Counted from the stretch's first letter, positions 23,172-32,390 are shown. The stretch is 64,000 nt of DNA from Candidatus Limnocylindrales bacterium (GCA_035626395.1 DASPNR010000030.1:124001-188000), one strand, 5' to 3'. Translations and numbers: made by a program. The notes: generated by a model not told the origin, from the letters alone.

Positions 23172-25301
23172 ATGAGAGCGAATCATCGCATCGTCCGCGC
23201 CGGTTCCGTGGCGTTCGCTGCGCTCGTCGCGCTGTCACCGCAGGTCGCCGGTGCCGACCACACGAGATGCGGGCAGCCCGTCACCAGCGGAAGCGATCCC
23301 ACCGCCTCCGACGCGCTCGCGGTTCTGCGTCGCGCCGTGGGAACGCTCGCGTGCGACCTCTGCGTCTGCGACGTCAATCAGTCCGGCAGCGTCACCGCCA
23401 CGGACGCGCTCGCGACGCTCAAGAATGCGGTCGGTCAGGACGTCGATCTTTCGTGCGTCGTCTGCTCGGTGACCGAAACGATCGGCCCCAGCGGCGGCTC
23501 GATCACCTCGCACGATGGCCGCCTGACGATCGACTTCCCGCAGGGCGCGCTGATGACGCCGACCGAGATCACCATAGCCGGCCTTCCGCCCGCGGCCGTC
23601 AAGGGCGACTTCGAGCAGGCCGGCGTGCTCGGCTCCTACGACGTGCAGCCCGCCGGCCTCGTGCTCGATGAGCCGGCGCGCGCGACCTACCTCGTTCCCG
23701 AGCACGGATACACGTTGACGGATGATGGCATCACCTTCCACGCCATCGCCATTTTCGGCGTGGGGCTGGAAAGCGGCGAGGGCTCCGGCGCAGGCGTCGA
23801 TCCCGAGGACGAGGTCGCTCCGATCGGCGATCTCGCGCTGGACTTCGACGCGCTGGCGGACCTCGTCACGATCAGCGGCGACATCGACTCGCTCGGTCCG
23901 CTCGGCATCCTGTTCAACGGCGGCGACGGCCTCACTGTCGAGCTCGAGGACTTTCCCGAGGACGACGACGTCGGCGGCGAGACGTTCGAGAGCCGCATCG
24001 TGGTGGAAGAGGCGATGGGCGCGTCCATCGCGAAGCCGATCGAGCTGCTGCTGCCCGACGACCCCGACGTGACGAGCAATCTGATGCTATCGGGCAACGT
24101 CGATTCCTTCATGCTCGAGAACACTGCCTGGATCGCGCCGCTGACGGGCAACTGCCTGGACGAAGACGATGTCGGCCTCCGGATCGGCGTGACCATCGCG
24201 GAGGAGGGCGTCAGGATCGGCGCTTTCGTCAGCGATCCGGTAACGGTGACGGTTTTCGTGCACACCTTCATCGAGTGCTTCGCGGACCAGATGGTGACGG
24301 TTCCCATCAACGCGCTCGGCATGGAGGGCATCCATCGTTTCCATGGACCGTTCGGGCCGAGCCCCGACGACGACAGGAAAGTGGTCATTGCCACGCTCAA
24401 CGGCTTCGTCGTCGTCGACCTGGCCACCCACGAGATCGACTACCAGATCGACGACATGTTCCCGTCACCGTTCAATTTCGGCACGGTGCCGCTCGATGAC
24501 GGGCAGGGACATCAGACGATGGCCAGCGCGGCGCCTCAGCGAGCGACGTCCACCGACTACTTCGCGATGAGCGGGTTCGGCCTCGACAGCGTCTTTCCCG
24601 GGATCTACACCGACATCGTACCCGGGCCGGACGGAGTCGACGGCGTCTCGCCATTCGCGCACGTGGTCGGCAATGGCCAGATCCTGCGCATGCAGTACGA
24701 CGCGCTTTTCCAGACGTTCGCCATCGCGCAGATTCCGGTCGTGTCGTCCGAAGCGCTGCCGGCGGAGCCGTTCTCGCTGTTCACCTTCCCTGACGGCACG
24801 ATCGCCATCGTCACCAACGGCGGCGGCGAGGCAGCGGGTGCGCTGTTGCTTCATGCGGGCACCGATCCGGACCAGGCCGCAACCAGCCTCGGCAACCTCG
24901 GCATCGATCCCCGCCGCATCCGCTGCGCGGCCTGCACCGATTCTTGGTACTGCGCGATGTCCAGCTTCGGATCGAGCGAGCTGCACGTGGCCGAGGTCGA
25001 TACGACGAAGCTGACCGGCGAGATTCATGGGCCGGTAGCGACAGGAGATGGTCCGGTCGGCACGGCCATCGTCAGCAACGCCAAGGGCGACAGGTGCGCA
25101 GCGGTGACCGCCAACTTCAGCGGCAACAGCTACACGTGGTGCGAGATCACACTGAAAGGCCTGACCGGATGCAGCACCGTCGCGCTGCCGCAGGAGTGCG
25201 AGTCGCCAGGACACGTGATCCAGCTCGAAGACACCTCGATGCTGTTCTCGTGCAACCAATCGAAGTTCATCGTGAAGGTGAATCTGCCGCCGAGCTTCTG
25301 A
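23172..25301 (+). CDS. Secreted protein with N-terminal dockerin-like module
   Basis: 709 aa, ATG 23172 behind GGGAGGG. The signal peptide ends near VAGA-DHT. Residues about 33-95 form a cysteine-bracketed pair of dockerin-like loops (first loop degenerate; second DVNQSGSVTATDALATLKNAVG). Then IGPSGGSITSHDGRLTIDFPQGAL resembles a ZU5-type beta-domain start. The long remainder is acidic and beta-rich (two segments resembling beta-propeller blades near 400-650), with paired cysteines. Function unknown. It is 33 nt after the anti-sigma gene, co-oriented and possibly co-transcribed. A strong bidirectional terminator follows. Confidence 0.8.
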   Translation: MRANHRIVRAGSVAFAALVALSPQVAGADHTRCGQPVTSGSDPTASDALAVLRRAVGTLACDLCVCDVNQSGSVTATDALATLKNAVGQDVDLSCVVCSVTETIGPSGGSITSHDGRLTIDFPQGALMTPTEITIAGLPPAAVKGDFEQAGVLGSYDVQPAGLVLDEPARATYLVPEHGYTLTDDGITFHAIAIFGVGLESGEGSGAGVDPEDEVAPIGDLALDFDALADLVTISGDIDSLGPLGILFNGGDGLTVELEDFPEDDDVGGETFESRIVVEEAMGASIAKPIELLLPDDPDVTSNLMLSGNVDSFMLENTAWIAPLTGNCLDEDDVGLRIGVTIAEEGVRIGAFVSDPVTVTVFVHTFIECFADQMVTVPINALGMEGIHRFHGPFGPSPDDDRKVVIATLNGFVVVDLATHEIDYQIDDMFPSPFNFGTVPLDDGQGHQTMASAAPQRATSTDYFAMSGFGLDSVFPGIYTDIVPGPDGVDGVSPFAHVVGNGQILRMQYDALFQTFAIAQIPVVSSEALPAEPFSLFTFPDGTIAIVTNGGGEAAGALLLHAGTDPDQAATSLGNLGIDPRRIRCAACTDSWYCAMSSFGSSELHVAEVDTTKLTGEIHGPVATGDGPVGTAIVSNAKGDRCAAVTANFSGNSYTWCEITLKGLTGCSTVALPQECESPGHVIQLEDTSMLFSCNQSKFIVKVNLPPSF

Positions 25302-25333
25302 CGGCACGCGTGAGCTTTCGGTCAGCGGAATGA

Positions 25334-25390
25334 ACAAAAAAACCCCGCGCTTCGGGTCGCCTGCACGCTGCGAGCCGAAGCGCGGGGTTT
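25334..25390. terminator. Bidirectional intrinsic terminator
   Basis: AAACCCCGCGCTTCGG (25340-25355), a 19-nt loop and CCGAAGCGCGGGGTTT (25375-25390) form a perfect 16-bp stem. Seven A residues on the left give a U-tract for the minus strand, and TTT on the right serves the plus strand. It serves the plus-strand gene ending at 25301 and could also stop minus-strand transcription from 25869. Confidence 0.9.
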
Positions 25391-25868
25391 CATTCGTATC
25401 GACTATCGATCCAATGCCACCCGTGACCGACCGTCGAACCTCTTCCCCGTCTCTCCCCCGATGACCGTCCCCACGGTCCCACCAGGTCCCCACTCATCCT
25501 CCGCGCCTGCCCGCCCCCGTGCCTGCGCTTCCCCGCCGTCCGCCTCCCCGTGCCGCTACCATTCGGCGTCGCGCGAACGATGGCGGACAAGGAGCAAGGC
25601 CCGCGCCAAACCGACCTCGCGCCGAAGCTCGCGAAGTGCAGCGATTTTGCTCGCAGGGGTGATGGCGGGGCGTTCTCGAAACGGGACGAAGCGTCTCGAT
25701 GACACGCCGCGCCTGTCCCGACATGAATCCGCAGCCACCCCGCCAGACGGGCTTCTGGAGCAGGCGTGCGTTGCGGCGGGCTCAGGGCCGCGGATCGTAG
25801 GGCCACTGTGCCGGGAGCTGCGGATCCCTCGAGCTATGTGACAATCGAGACGTGCGAGCGCCCACCCG
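25391..25868. other. 478-bp region without a recognisable gene
   Basis: It lies between the terminator and the 3' end of the FG-GAP gene. Short open frames on both strands (up to about 130 codons) are Arg/Ser/Pro-rich, match nothing I recognise, and lack ribosome sites. It might be a decayed gene remnant or a long 3' region; I see no repeats or RNA motifs. Confidence 0.5.
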
Positions 25869-27488
25869 CTACGGTGCCGGAACGCACTGCTGCGCTTCAC
25901 ATACAAATCCCTCCGGGCAGTCGTCCGGACCGTAATCGCACTCGCAGCAGTGGAAGCCGCAGCACTGGTCGAGCTGCTCATCCCCGTAGCAGTCGTGGTC
26001 GTCGAAGCACTCGTCTCCCGTGCTCGGCACCACGATCGTTGTCGTGCTGGTGGTCGTCGTTGTCGGGCACGCGATGGATGCGTCGCTGCCGACGGCCTGG
26101 CGAAGCACGGCCAGCGCATCGCTTGCGGTGATATGGCCGGAGGAATCGACGTCGCACCACATCGCCTCGCAGAACTGAAGCCCGACGGCTCGGCGCAGGA
26201 CCAGCAGCGCGTCCGACGTCGTCACCGATCCGTCTCCGGTGGGATCGCCGCAAGTCGCGTTCTCGGGGGACTCACCGTTAAGACGCACGAGAGTCAGGCT
26301 GCCGAAGCCGCCGGCCACGATCTCGGGAACGAGATTTCCATCGACATCCGGAACCGTCGCGAGGCTTGCAGCAGGAAGAGGCGACGCCAGATCGTTGCGC
26401 GGATACGGCCCATACAGGCGCGTGCCGGCCACGCTGCCCTCTTCGTTCATGAGGAACAGACCGAGGGCGCCGCTGCTGCACGACATCAGCTCGCCGGTGC
26501 CGTTGAAATCGAAGTCGCCGAACGCGCCGATGCAGCCCAGCAGCGGCGCGCCGTCATCGTCAGGATTGAGTTCGCGTACGGCTTCGATGCGGCCCTCCGA
26601 GTCCAGGTCGAACGCGCGCAGCAGGACCGGAGGCGCGAAGTTCGTCCCGTCGCTGCCGGTCAGCACCAGCAACTCGCTGCCGCGAAGCAGCAGTCCGGAG
26701 CCGAAGGCGCTGCGCTTCTGCGGTACGAAACCGCTGTCGTCGTCGCCGAGCCGCCGTGCTCGCGAAACGGTCAGATCGTCGTCGAGGAAGACGATCCAGA
26801 CATTGCCGGCATTGATCTTTGGCCAATCGTTGCCCGGTGCGCTGACGGCCACCTCGGTCCTCCCATCGCCGTCGAGATCGCCGGCCGGAGCCACTGCCCG
26901 ACCCAATCCGTCGCCTGCCGCGATCGTCCCGGCAAGGCCCAGTGCCGCAACATCAAGCTTACGGGATCGGTCCGCCTTTCCCTGCTCGGTCAGTGTAATG
27001 ATCCACGCCGCGCCGCCCCCGCCCACGCTGGTGTCGTCGCCGGGTGCGCCGACGATGAGGTCGCCGACGCCGTCCTCGTCGACATCGCCGAGCGATGCGA
27101 CGGACGTGCCGAAGCCGTCGCCGTCCGAAAGACCCTCGATGCTCGCAGCGCTGATCTTGGCCGCACCGGCGATGCTGCCTGAGTCATCGAGGAAGAGAAT
27201 GTACACCGCGCCGCGGTCGCTCCCGCCGTCATCGTCACCGGGCGCCCCGACGGCCAGATCCGCCCTGCCGTTGCCGTCGATGTCGCCGATGTTCGCTACC
27301 GCGTGCCCGAAGCCGTCGCCTGCCTCGATCTGGCCGCTGACGACCTCGTTGATCATCGATGTGACACCGACCACTCGCGGCGGCTTTGCGTGAACCGGCG
27401 CCGTGAAGAACCCGGCGAGCATCGTCGCAGCCACTGTCGCAGTGGTAAGAGAACTGCTTCGGTGGCGAAGGCAGGAGATCGTGATCAT
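25869..27488 (-). CDS. Secreted FG-GAP protein with C-terminal dockerin-like module
   Basis: 539 aa, ATG 27488 with GGAGGGAGCC upstream. The signal peptide ends near PVHA-KPP. About seven FG-GAP repeats (GDGFGHAVANIGDIDGNGRADLAVGAPGDD and similar) should form an integrin-alpha-like beta-propeller with calcium loops DxDGDG. After the propeller comes CGDPTGDGSVTTSDALLVLRR...CDVDSSGHITASDALAVLRQAVG, a two-loop dockerin-like module. A Thr-rich linker (TTTTTSTTT) and a terminal Cys-rich knot (CCGFHCCECDY...) follow. Predicted cell-surface or extracellular adhesion-type protein. It is convergent with the preceding dockerin-like gene and divergent from the next one. Confidence 0.85.
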   Translation of the reverse strand: MITISCLRHRSSSLTTATVAATMLAGFFTAPVHAKPPRVVGVTSMINEVVSGQIEAGDGFGHAVANIGDIDGNGRADLAVGAPGDDDGGSDRGAVYILFLDDSGSIAGAAKISAASIEGLSDGDGFGTSVASLGDVDEDGVGDLIVGAPGDDTSVGGGGAAWIITLTEQGKADRSRKLDVAALGLAGTIAAGDGLGRAVAPAGDLDGDGRTEVAVSAPGNDWPKINAGNVWIVFLDDDLTVSRARRLGDDDSGFVPQKRSAFGSGLLLRGSELLVLTGSDGTNFAPPVLLRAFDLDSEGRIEAVRELNPDDDGAPLLGCIGAFGDFDFNGTGELMSCSSGALGLFLMNEEGSVAGTRLYGPYPRNDLASPLPAASLATVPDVDGNLVPEIVAGGFGSLTLVRLNGESPENATCGDPTGDGSVTTSDALLVLRRAVGLQFCEAMWCDVDSSGHITASDALAVLRQAVGSDASIACPTTTTTSTTTIVVPSTGDECFDDHDCYGDEQLDQCCGFHCCECDYGPDDCPEGFVCEAQQCVPAP

Positions 27489-27766
27489 GGCTCCCTCCGT
27501 GCTGTCGGCGTATTGTGCCTGCCTTCATACAGCGGCCTGTCTTCGCCATGCAATGGACGAGAAGCCCGTGCCGCTCCAGCCTGAACACGCACCTGGGCAC
27601 GCTGATCGAAATAAGGTCCGTTGCCAGGCCGGGCTACAGCATGGTACGGTCCGGCGTCCCGACGCGATACGGCTGGAAGCCGCCGGCAACTCGGGTCGTC
27701 GATCCGTGCGGCGCTGCCGTTCGCAATTGCGCGTATGACAGCCTGGGGAAAGACGGAGGGATCGAT

Positions 27767-29224
27767 ATGAACCGCCGCAACATGTGGACGGACATCGTCA
27801 TCTCCAGCCTCCGACGCCTCGTCGACGCGTCACTGCTGCTAACGTGTGCGGCTCTACCATTGCCACTGTCTACAGCGGAATCCGCGGTCGTTCCGACCAG
27901 CGACGAAATCGTGCTCGGCATGGGCCGCCATTCCCCAGCGGTGGTCCGAGCGGGCGACCGTTTCGCCGTCGTTCATGAGCAGGGCGCGGAGCTGCCCAGC
28001 CGTATTCTCCTGCGGTACCTCGAGCCTCGGGAGGCTTCGGCCTCGGACCCCATCGAGATCGCCGCCGCCGGCATGTTTCCGCAAGTGGCTGCGTTTCCCG
28101 ACGGATCGCTGGTGGTCGTCTGGGCCCATGAGAATCTCTGGTATGCGCGGCTCGTCGATGCGGCCGGAGAGCCGTCTACGGAGGCGCTTCCTTTGGAGGG
28201 GCTTGCCGGCATCGTTCAAATCGACGCCGGCAGCCAGGGGAACTGGGTGCTGGTCTCCAACGGTACGGGTCTGCGCTTCAATGGTGCGACGCAGATCTCC
28301 AAAGAGCCCTTCGTCATAGGGAACCCGGCGCTCGACATGAGGCTGGCGGTGCTGCCGAACGACTCCTTCTTCGTCACATGGACAGAACAGTACAGCGATC
28401 CCGAGTGCGAGGAGGACCCACCGCACTGCAACTTCGATCTGTCGCAGACGTATCTGTATGGCCGCGCTTTCGACTCCGATGCCGTTGCCGCCGGCGAAGC
28501 AACCTACGTCGCTTTGGATTTCCACGATGACGAGCAGGGCAAGAACGGGCACGCGGTGGCAGAGAACCAGACTGAAGGCTTCCTCGCCGCCTGGCTTGAT
28601 TACATCGAGTCGGACTACGAGCCGCCCGGATATCTGGCGTTGAGGAGGCTCGATGAGGAGGGAGCGCCGATCGCTGCCACGCGAGTGCTCGCGGAGGTCG
28701 AGCGGGATGCTACCGGTCTTCACGTCGCAATGGCATCGGATCAGGTGGTGATCGCGACTTCGCAAGATGTCCCGCCGAACAACGCCGACATCGAAATCTA
28801 CACGACGCCCCTCGAGTCAGGCCCCGTCGAAAAGCTCTCGCTACCCTCGCCCGCGAAGCACGACTTTGTCAGCGGCCTCGCCTCCGGTCCCGATGGCTCG
28901 CTTCTTGTCGTATGGAAGCGTACGTCCGACCAGTCGCCGGTCCACGAAATCGTTGCCCGTCCGTTCTTCGCTTCATCCGCGATCGTCTGCGGCGACGCTG
29001 ACCACAACTCGACGCTCAAGGCCGCAGACGCATTGCGGGCGTTGCACGCGGCGGTCGGCATCGGCTACTGCGCCGCGCCGGTATGTGATGTCAACGGCGA
29101 TGGCGACGTCCTGGCATCCGACGCAGCTCTCATCCTGGCCACGGCAGTGGGCATCGCCACGATGCTGGACTGTCCCGCAACCGGCTCGGACATTCCGCCG
29201 CCATTCGATCCTCCCCACTGGTGA
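27767..29224 (+). CDS. Secreted protein with C-terminal dockerin-like module
   Basis: 485 aa from ATG 27767, preceded by ACGGAGGG (27753-27760). The frame is open 84 codons further upstream, but that part has no signal features. The N-terminus (MNRRNMWTD...TCAALPLPLSTAESA) looks like a signal peptide. The body is beta-rich with repeating short strands, suggestive of a propeller with no named family. The C-terminus (about 405-470) is VCGDADHNSTLKAADALRALHAAVG...CDVNGDGDVLASDAALIL, the same cysteine-bracketed dockerin-like pair as in the neighbours, though its first loop is degenerate. Function unknown. Confidence 0.75.
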   Translation: MNRRNMWTDIVISSLRRLVDASLLLTCAALPLPLSTAESAVVPTSDEIVLGMGRHSPAVVRAGDRFAVVHEQGAELPSRILLRYLEPREASASDPIEIAAAGMFPQVAAFPDGSLVVVWAHENLWYARLVDAAGEPSTEALPLEGLAGIVQIDAGSQGNWVLVSNGTGLRFNGATQISKEPFVIGNPALDMRLAVLPNDSFFVTWTEQYSDPECEEDPPHCNFDLSQTYLYGRAFDSDAVAAGEATYVALDFHDDEQGKNGHAVAENQTEGFLAAWLDYIESDYEPPGYLALRRLDEEGAPIAATRVLAEVERDATGLHVAMASDQVVIATSQDVPPNNADIEIYTTPLESGPVEKLSLPSPAKHDFVSGLASGPDGSLLVVWKRTSDQSPVHEIVARPFFASSAIVCGDADHNSTLKAADALRALHAAVGIGYCAAPVCDVNGDGDVLASDAALILATAVGIATMLDCPATGSDIPPPFDPPHW

Positions 29225-29338
29225 CAGGTCGAAGCTGATGCGGACGGCTCTACAGACTTTAGGGTCGGTACGTTCGGATCGCAGTGTGATACTTGGATCA
29301 CGGCACCGCCACGACGGCGCCGCCAGGAGGTTTTGGAA

Positions 29339-29917
29339 ATGTCGACCAGGCTTCTGCTGATCATCTCCGTCTGCTCCTTCTTCCTCACTGCAACGCCATC
29401 GGCTCGCGCAGCCGACGCGAGCTCGCTATGCCAGGCCGCAAAGCTGCGGGCGGCAGCCAAGCACTCGGCCTGCCTTCTCAGGGCCGAGGCTCGCGCGGTG
29501 CTGACCGGTCACGTGGTCAACACGGCCCGATGCGCCGCCAAGTTCACGGAAGCATGCGCACTGGCCGAGACGACGTACGCACAGGCCTGTCCCACCCTCG
29601 GCGATTGCGCGGAGTACCAAAGCGCAGCGTCGTGCGCCGCCGACAGCCTGCCGCCCACGACCGCCTCGACGACTACGACGACCACGCTCGTGCCGCCGGA
29701 CGGCGAGTGCCCAACGGACGGCTCGCATGGCTCGTGTCTGACCTATGATCAACATCCCGCGTGTCAGGGTTGCTGCAATCAGGTTGCGGGCGATGCCTGC
29801 GAGACGCCTTGCAAGGAGGCGCTGGAGAGCGGGGCGTGCGGGAACACCACCATGAATGCGCAGTGTGCGGCGGCGATCAATGCCGGGGGGTGTGCGGTGG
29901 CGTGTGATTGCTACTGA
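29339..29917 (+). CDS. Small secreted Cys-rich protein
   Basis: 192 aa from ATG 29339, 8 nt after AGGAGG (29325-29330); a TTG two codons earlier is less well placed. The signal peptide ends near ARAADA. A helical segment with cysteines (SLCQAAKLRAAAKHSACLL) follows, similar in spacing to the segment after the signal peptide of the gene at 59-3187. Next are a Thr-rich linker (TTASTTTTTT) and a compact C-terminal domain with about twelve cysteines (CQGCCNQ, CETPCKEAL, CAVACDCY). I do not recognise the family. Likely a disulfide-rich extracellular protein. Confidence 0.75.
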   Translation: MSTRLLLIISVCSFFLTATPSARAADASSLCQAAKLRAAAKHSACLLRAEARAVLTGHVVNTARCAAKFTEACALAETTYAQACPTLGDCAEYQSAASCAADSLPPTTASTTTTTTLVPPDGECPTDGSHGSCLTYDQHPACQGCCNQVAGDACETPCKEALESGACGNTTMNAQCAAAINAGGCAVACDCY

Positions 29918-29942
29918 CGAAGGGCGCACGGTGCGGTGCGGG

Positions 29943-30497
29943 TCAGGGTAATGGGTCGTAGCGGATATCGACGACCTCGAGCTGCTCCGGGCCTTTGGGC
30001 GTCTGCAGCGTGACGACGTCGCCGACGCTCGCCTTCATCAGCGCCTTGGCAATGGGCGACATCCAGGAGACGCGGCCGCGCGCGGGATCGAGCTCGTCGA
30101 CGCCGACGATGCTGACCGTGCGCTCGTTGCCGTCCTCGTCGGCGACCGTGACGGTGGCGCCGAAAAAGACCTGGTCGTGGGCGCGCCCGGTGTTGTCGAC
30201 GACCTCGGCGCGGTCGAGGCGCTTGGACAGGAAACGGATGCGCCGGTCGATCTCGCGCAGCTTGCGCTTGCCGTAGATGTAGTCGCCGTTCTCGGAGCGG
30301 TCACCGTTGCTGGCGGCCCAGGCGATGGTCTCGACGAGCTTCGGCCGGTCCACTTCCCATAAACGGGCGAGCTCGGCGTTCAGGCGCTGGTAGCCGGCCG
30401 GCGTGATGTAGTTCTTGATGCCGCCCGGCTCGTGCGCTTCTTCGGCCGCGTCGAGGTCGTCGTCGCCGTCGCTTTCTTTCGTGAACGCCTTGCTCAT
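29943..30497 (-). CDS. greB: Transcription elongation factor GreB
   Basis: 184 aa. It stimulates RNA cleavage in backtracked RNA polymerase. The N-terminal coiled coil contains YITPAGYQRLNAELARLWEVDRPKLVETIAWAASNGDRSENGDYIYGKRKLREIDRRIRFL. The WAAS-GDRSEN-DY signature with acidic tip residues is GreB-like rather than GreA-like. The C-terminal FKBP-like domain (FFGATVTVADEDGNERTVSIVG...WMSPIAKAL) is intact. There is an acidic N-terminal extension of about 20 residues (SDGDDDLDAAEEAHE). It is convergent with the small secreted gene and divergent from the HCCA-isomerase-like gene. Confidence 0.95.
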   Translation of the reverse strand: MSKAFTKESDGDDDLDAAEEAHEPGGIKNYITPAGYQRLNAELARLWEVDRPKLVETIAWAASNGDRSENGDYIYGKRKLREIDRRIRFLSKRLDRAEVVDNTGRAHDQVFFGATVTVADEDGNERTVSIVGVDELDPARGRVSWMSPIAKALMKASVGDVVTLQTPKGPEQLEVVDIRYDPLP

Positions 30498-30643
30498 GCG
30501 CTGCTGCCGCCAGGGCGGGTACCGCTATCGCGCCCGTCGTCGCGAGGCGTCTGCCGCAGGCCCACAGTCACGGCTCCGATCGCAAGAGTAGCGGGGAAGG
30601 AGAGGGCAGGATAGCTTCGGCCATCCTCATCGGGGGTCCTTCC

Positions 30644-31297
30644 ATGACGCTGTCGTTCGATCTGTTCTGGTCCTTTCGCAGCCCGTATTCCTACCTGGCC
30701 ACCAGCCGCCTGGTAGCCATCGAGCGTGAGTACGATGTCGACATCCGTGTACGGCCGGTTCTGCCGCTGGCCGTGCGGGTGGAGGGGTTCTTCGACAAGG
30801 TCAATCCGCTCTGGCCGCTCTACCTGATGCGCGACACCATGCGCATCGCCGAATACCTGGGCCTTCCCTTCGGCTGGCCGCGGCCCGACCCCATCGTGCA
30901 GGACTTCGCGTCGGGCAAGGTCGCCGCCGAGCAGCCCTACATCTACCGGCTGACGCGGCTCGGCGTCGAGGCGACCACGCGCGGGCGAGGGCTGGCGTTC
31001 CTGGATCAGGTCTCGCGGCTGATCTGGGGAGGTGAAGTCATCGGCTGGCACGAAGGCGATCACCTTGCGCAGGCGGCGGCGCGCGCCGACCTCGACCTTG
31101 CCGACATGGACGCAGCGATCGCTGCCGGTCCGGGTGCGCGCGACGCGATCATCGAGGCCAATCAGCAGGCGCTGACCGAGGCCGGCCATTGGGGCGTGCC
31201 CACCATGGTCTTCAACGGCGAGCCATTCTTCGGCCAGGACCGCCTCGACCTGCTGCTATGGCGCCTGCAGCAGCACGGGCTGCGCAAGCGGAGCTAG
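30644..31297 (+). CDS. 2-hydroxychromene-2-carboxylate isomerase-like (DsbA-fold, kappa GST type)
   Basis: 217 aa, ATG 30644 with GGGGG 7 nt upstream. The N-terminal motif FWSFRSPYSYLA carries the Ser13-Pro14 used by kappa-class GST/HCCA isomerases to bind glutathione. The C-terminal thioredoxin-fold segment ALTEAGHWGVPTMVFNGEPFFGQDRLDLLLWRL has the cis-Pro motif GVPT. Family members isomerise an intermediate in naphthalene-type aromatic breakdown, but many homologues act elsewhere. No other aromatic-degradation gene is nearby, so the substrate is unknown. Confidence 0.9.
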   Translation: MTLSFDLFWSFRSPYSYLATSRLVAIEREYDVDIRVRPVLPLAVRVEGFFDKVNPLWPLYLMRDTMRIAEYLGLPFGWPRPDPIVQDFASGKVAAEQPYIYRLTRLGVEATTRGRGLAFLDQVSRLIWGGEVIGWHEGDHLAQAAARADLDLADMDAAIAAGPGARDAIIEANQQALTEAGHWGVPTMVFNGEPFFGQDRLDLLLWRLQQHGLRKRS

Positions 31298-31361
31298 TCC
31301 GGTTGCCTCCCGTGCGGCGTAGGAAGCGCCGAGAACGGAAAGGCAGGAGCAGCTCGCGGCG

Positions 31362-32390
31362 CTACTCGCGCACGGTGCGATAGATCCGCCCCGCCAGCTG
31401 CCGCGCCCGCAACATCGGACGCAGCCGCCGCATGAGCGTGCGCAGCATCACCGAGCGGCGCCGGTAGGCGTACGGCCAGCGGCTGGTCTCCTGCCAACCC
31501 GCGGCGTGCAGCAGCTCGTTGTAGCGACGGAACAGGATCGCGGCGTCGCCGAGCGCCTCCATGCTCAGGCGCGCGAAGTAGCGCGTCGGACGCTCGGGGC
31601 GGCGCGGGTCGAAGCCGCTGAAGCGGACGAAGCGGCATGGCCGCCCGTCCACGGTGATGGCGTCGCCGTCGGTGCGGACCGTGCGATCGGGCAGGTTCCA
31701 GTGCGCGACGTTGAAGCCCGGATCGCGCACCATCGCCACGCCCTCGAAGAACGACGGCACCAGATCGAGCCAGCGCTGCTCGAAGTGGATGCCCGAAGGC
31801 ACGTCGTGGCGGCAGTGCTCGCAAAGGCGATCCTGCCACCACAGCAGGAAGCGGCGCGCTTCGGCCGACTCCGATATGCCGAGGAAGCCCACGTTGAAGA
31901 CGCCCGACTGCAGGATCACCGCCTCGCGCTCGAGCTGGTCGTCGCTCGCCAGAGGCTCGAGCAGGTGCGGCGTCAGGACGATGCAGTGCTCGCGCAGCAG
32001 CTCCAGCTCCGGCGTTAGGTCGCCGGTGACCAGGCTCTCCTGCTTGAAGAAGGCGACACGGGAGAAGCCGCGATCGAGCAGATGCGCAAGCAGATACGGC
32101 GTGCAGGCGTAGGTCAGCTCCTGCTGCGAGTAGCGCCGCACGAAGCCGGCAAGCGCGGGGAGCTGCAGCTCCCGCAGCCGGATGAGCGCGAACGGTTCGG
32201 CTGCCGGATCGAAGTAGCCGTCGACCTCGTCAGCCAGCGCCACGAAAAACGGAACGTCGGGGTGCTGGCGGCGAAACGAGTCCGCCAGCACGCGCGCCAG
32301 CGACAGCGAGCTCTTGCTGACGATGGTGGCGGCGGCCGCGTCGGATCGCGTCGGGCCATGGTCCTTTGCCGCGCTCGTCATGACGCTCAC
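31362..32390 (-). CDS. GT8-like glycosyltransferase paralog lacking the DxD motif
   Basis: 342 aa from GTG 32390 (GTGA overlap with the upstream paralog); ATG 32381 is an alternative. It shares the whole domain plan of the next gene: two helices and strands ending FFKQESLV at 114-121, then TPHLLEPLASDDQLEREAVILQSGVFNVGFLGI, the RHDVPSGIHFEQRWLDLVPSFF segment and NVAHWNLPDR. Where the paralog has LDPD, this protein has FKQE, so the metal-binding DxD is lost. It may have a non-catalytic or altered role. It is the last gene of the bat operon. Confidence 0.7.
   Translation of the reverse strand: MSVMTSAAKDHGPTRSDAAAATIVSKSSLSLARVLADSFRRQHPDVPFFVALADEVDGYFDPAAEPFALIRLRELQLPALAGFVRRYSQQELTYACTPYLLAHLLDRGFSRVAFFKQESLVTGDLTPELELLREHCIVLTPHLLEPLASDDQLEREAVILQSGVFNVGFLGISESAEARRFLLWWQDRLCEHCRHDVPSGIHFEQRWLDLVPSFFEGVAMVRDPGFNVAHWNLPDRTVRTDGDAITVDGRPCRFVRFSGFDPRRPERPTRYFARLSMEALGDAAILFRRYNELLHAAGWQETSRWPYAYRRRSVMLRTLMRRLRPMLRARQLAGRIYRTVRE

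Noticed and set aside
25461..25841. 126-codon plus-strand gene in the gap after the terminator
   Set aside because: Arg/Ser/Pro-rich, no ribosome site, no motif; competing frames of similar length exist on the other strand.
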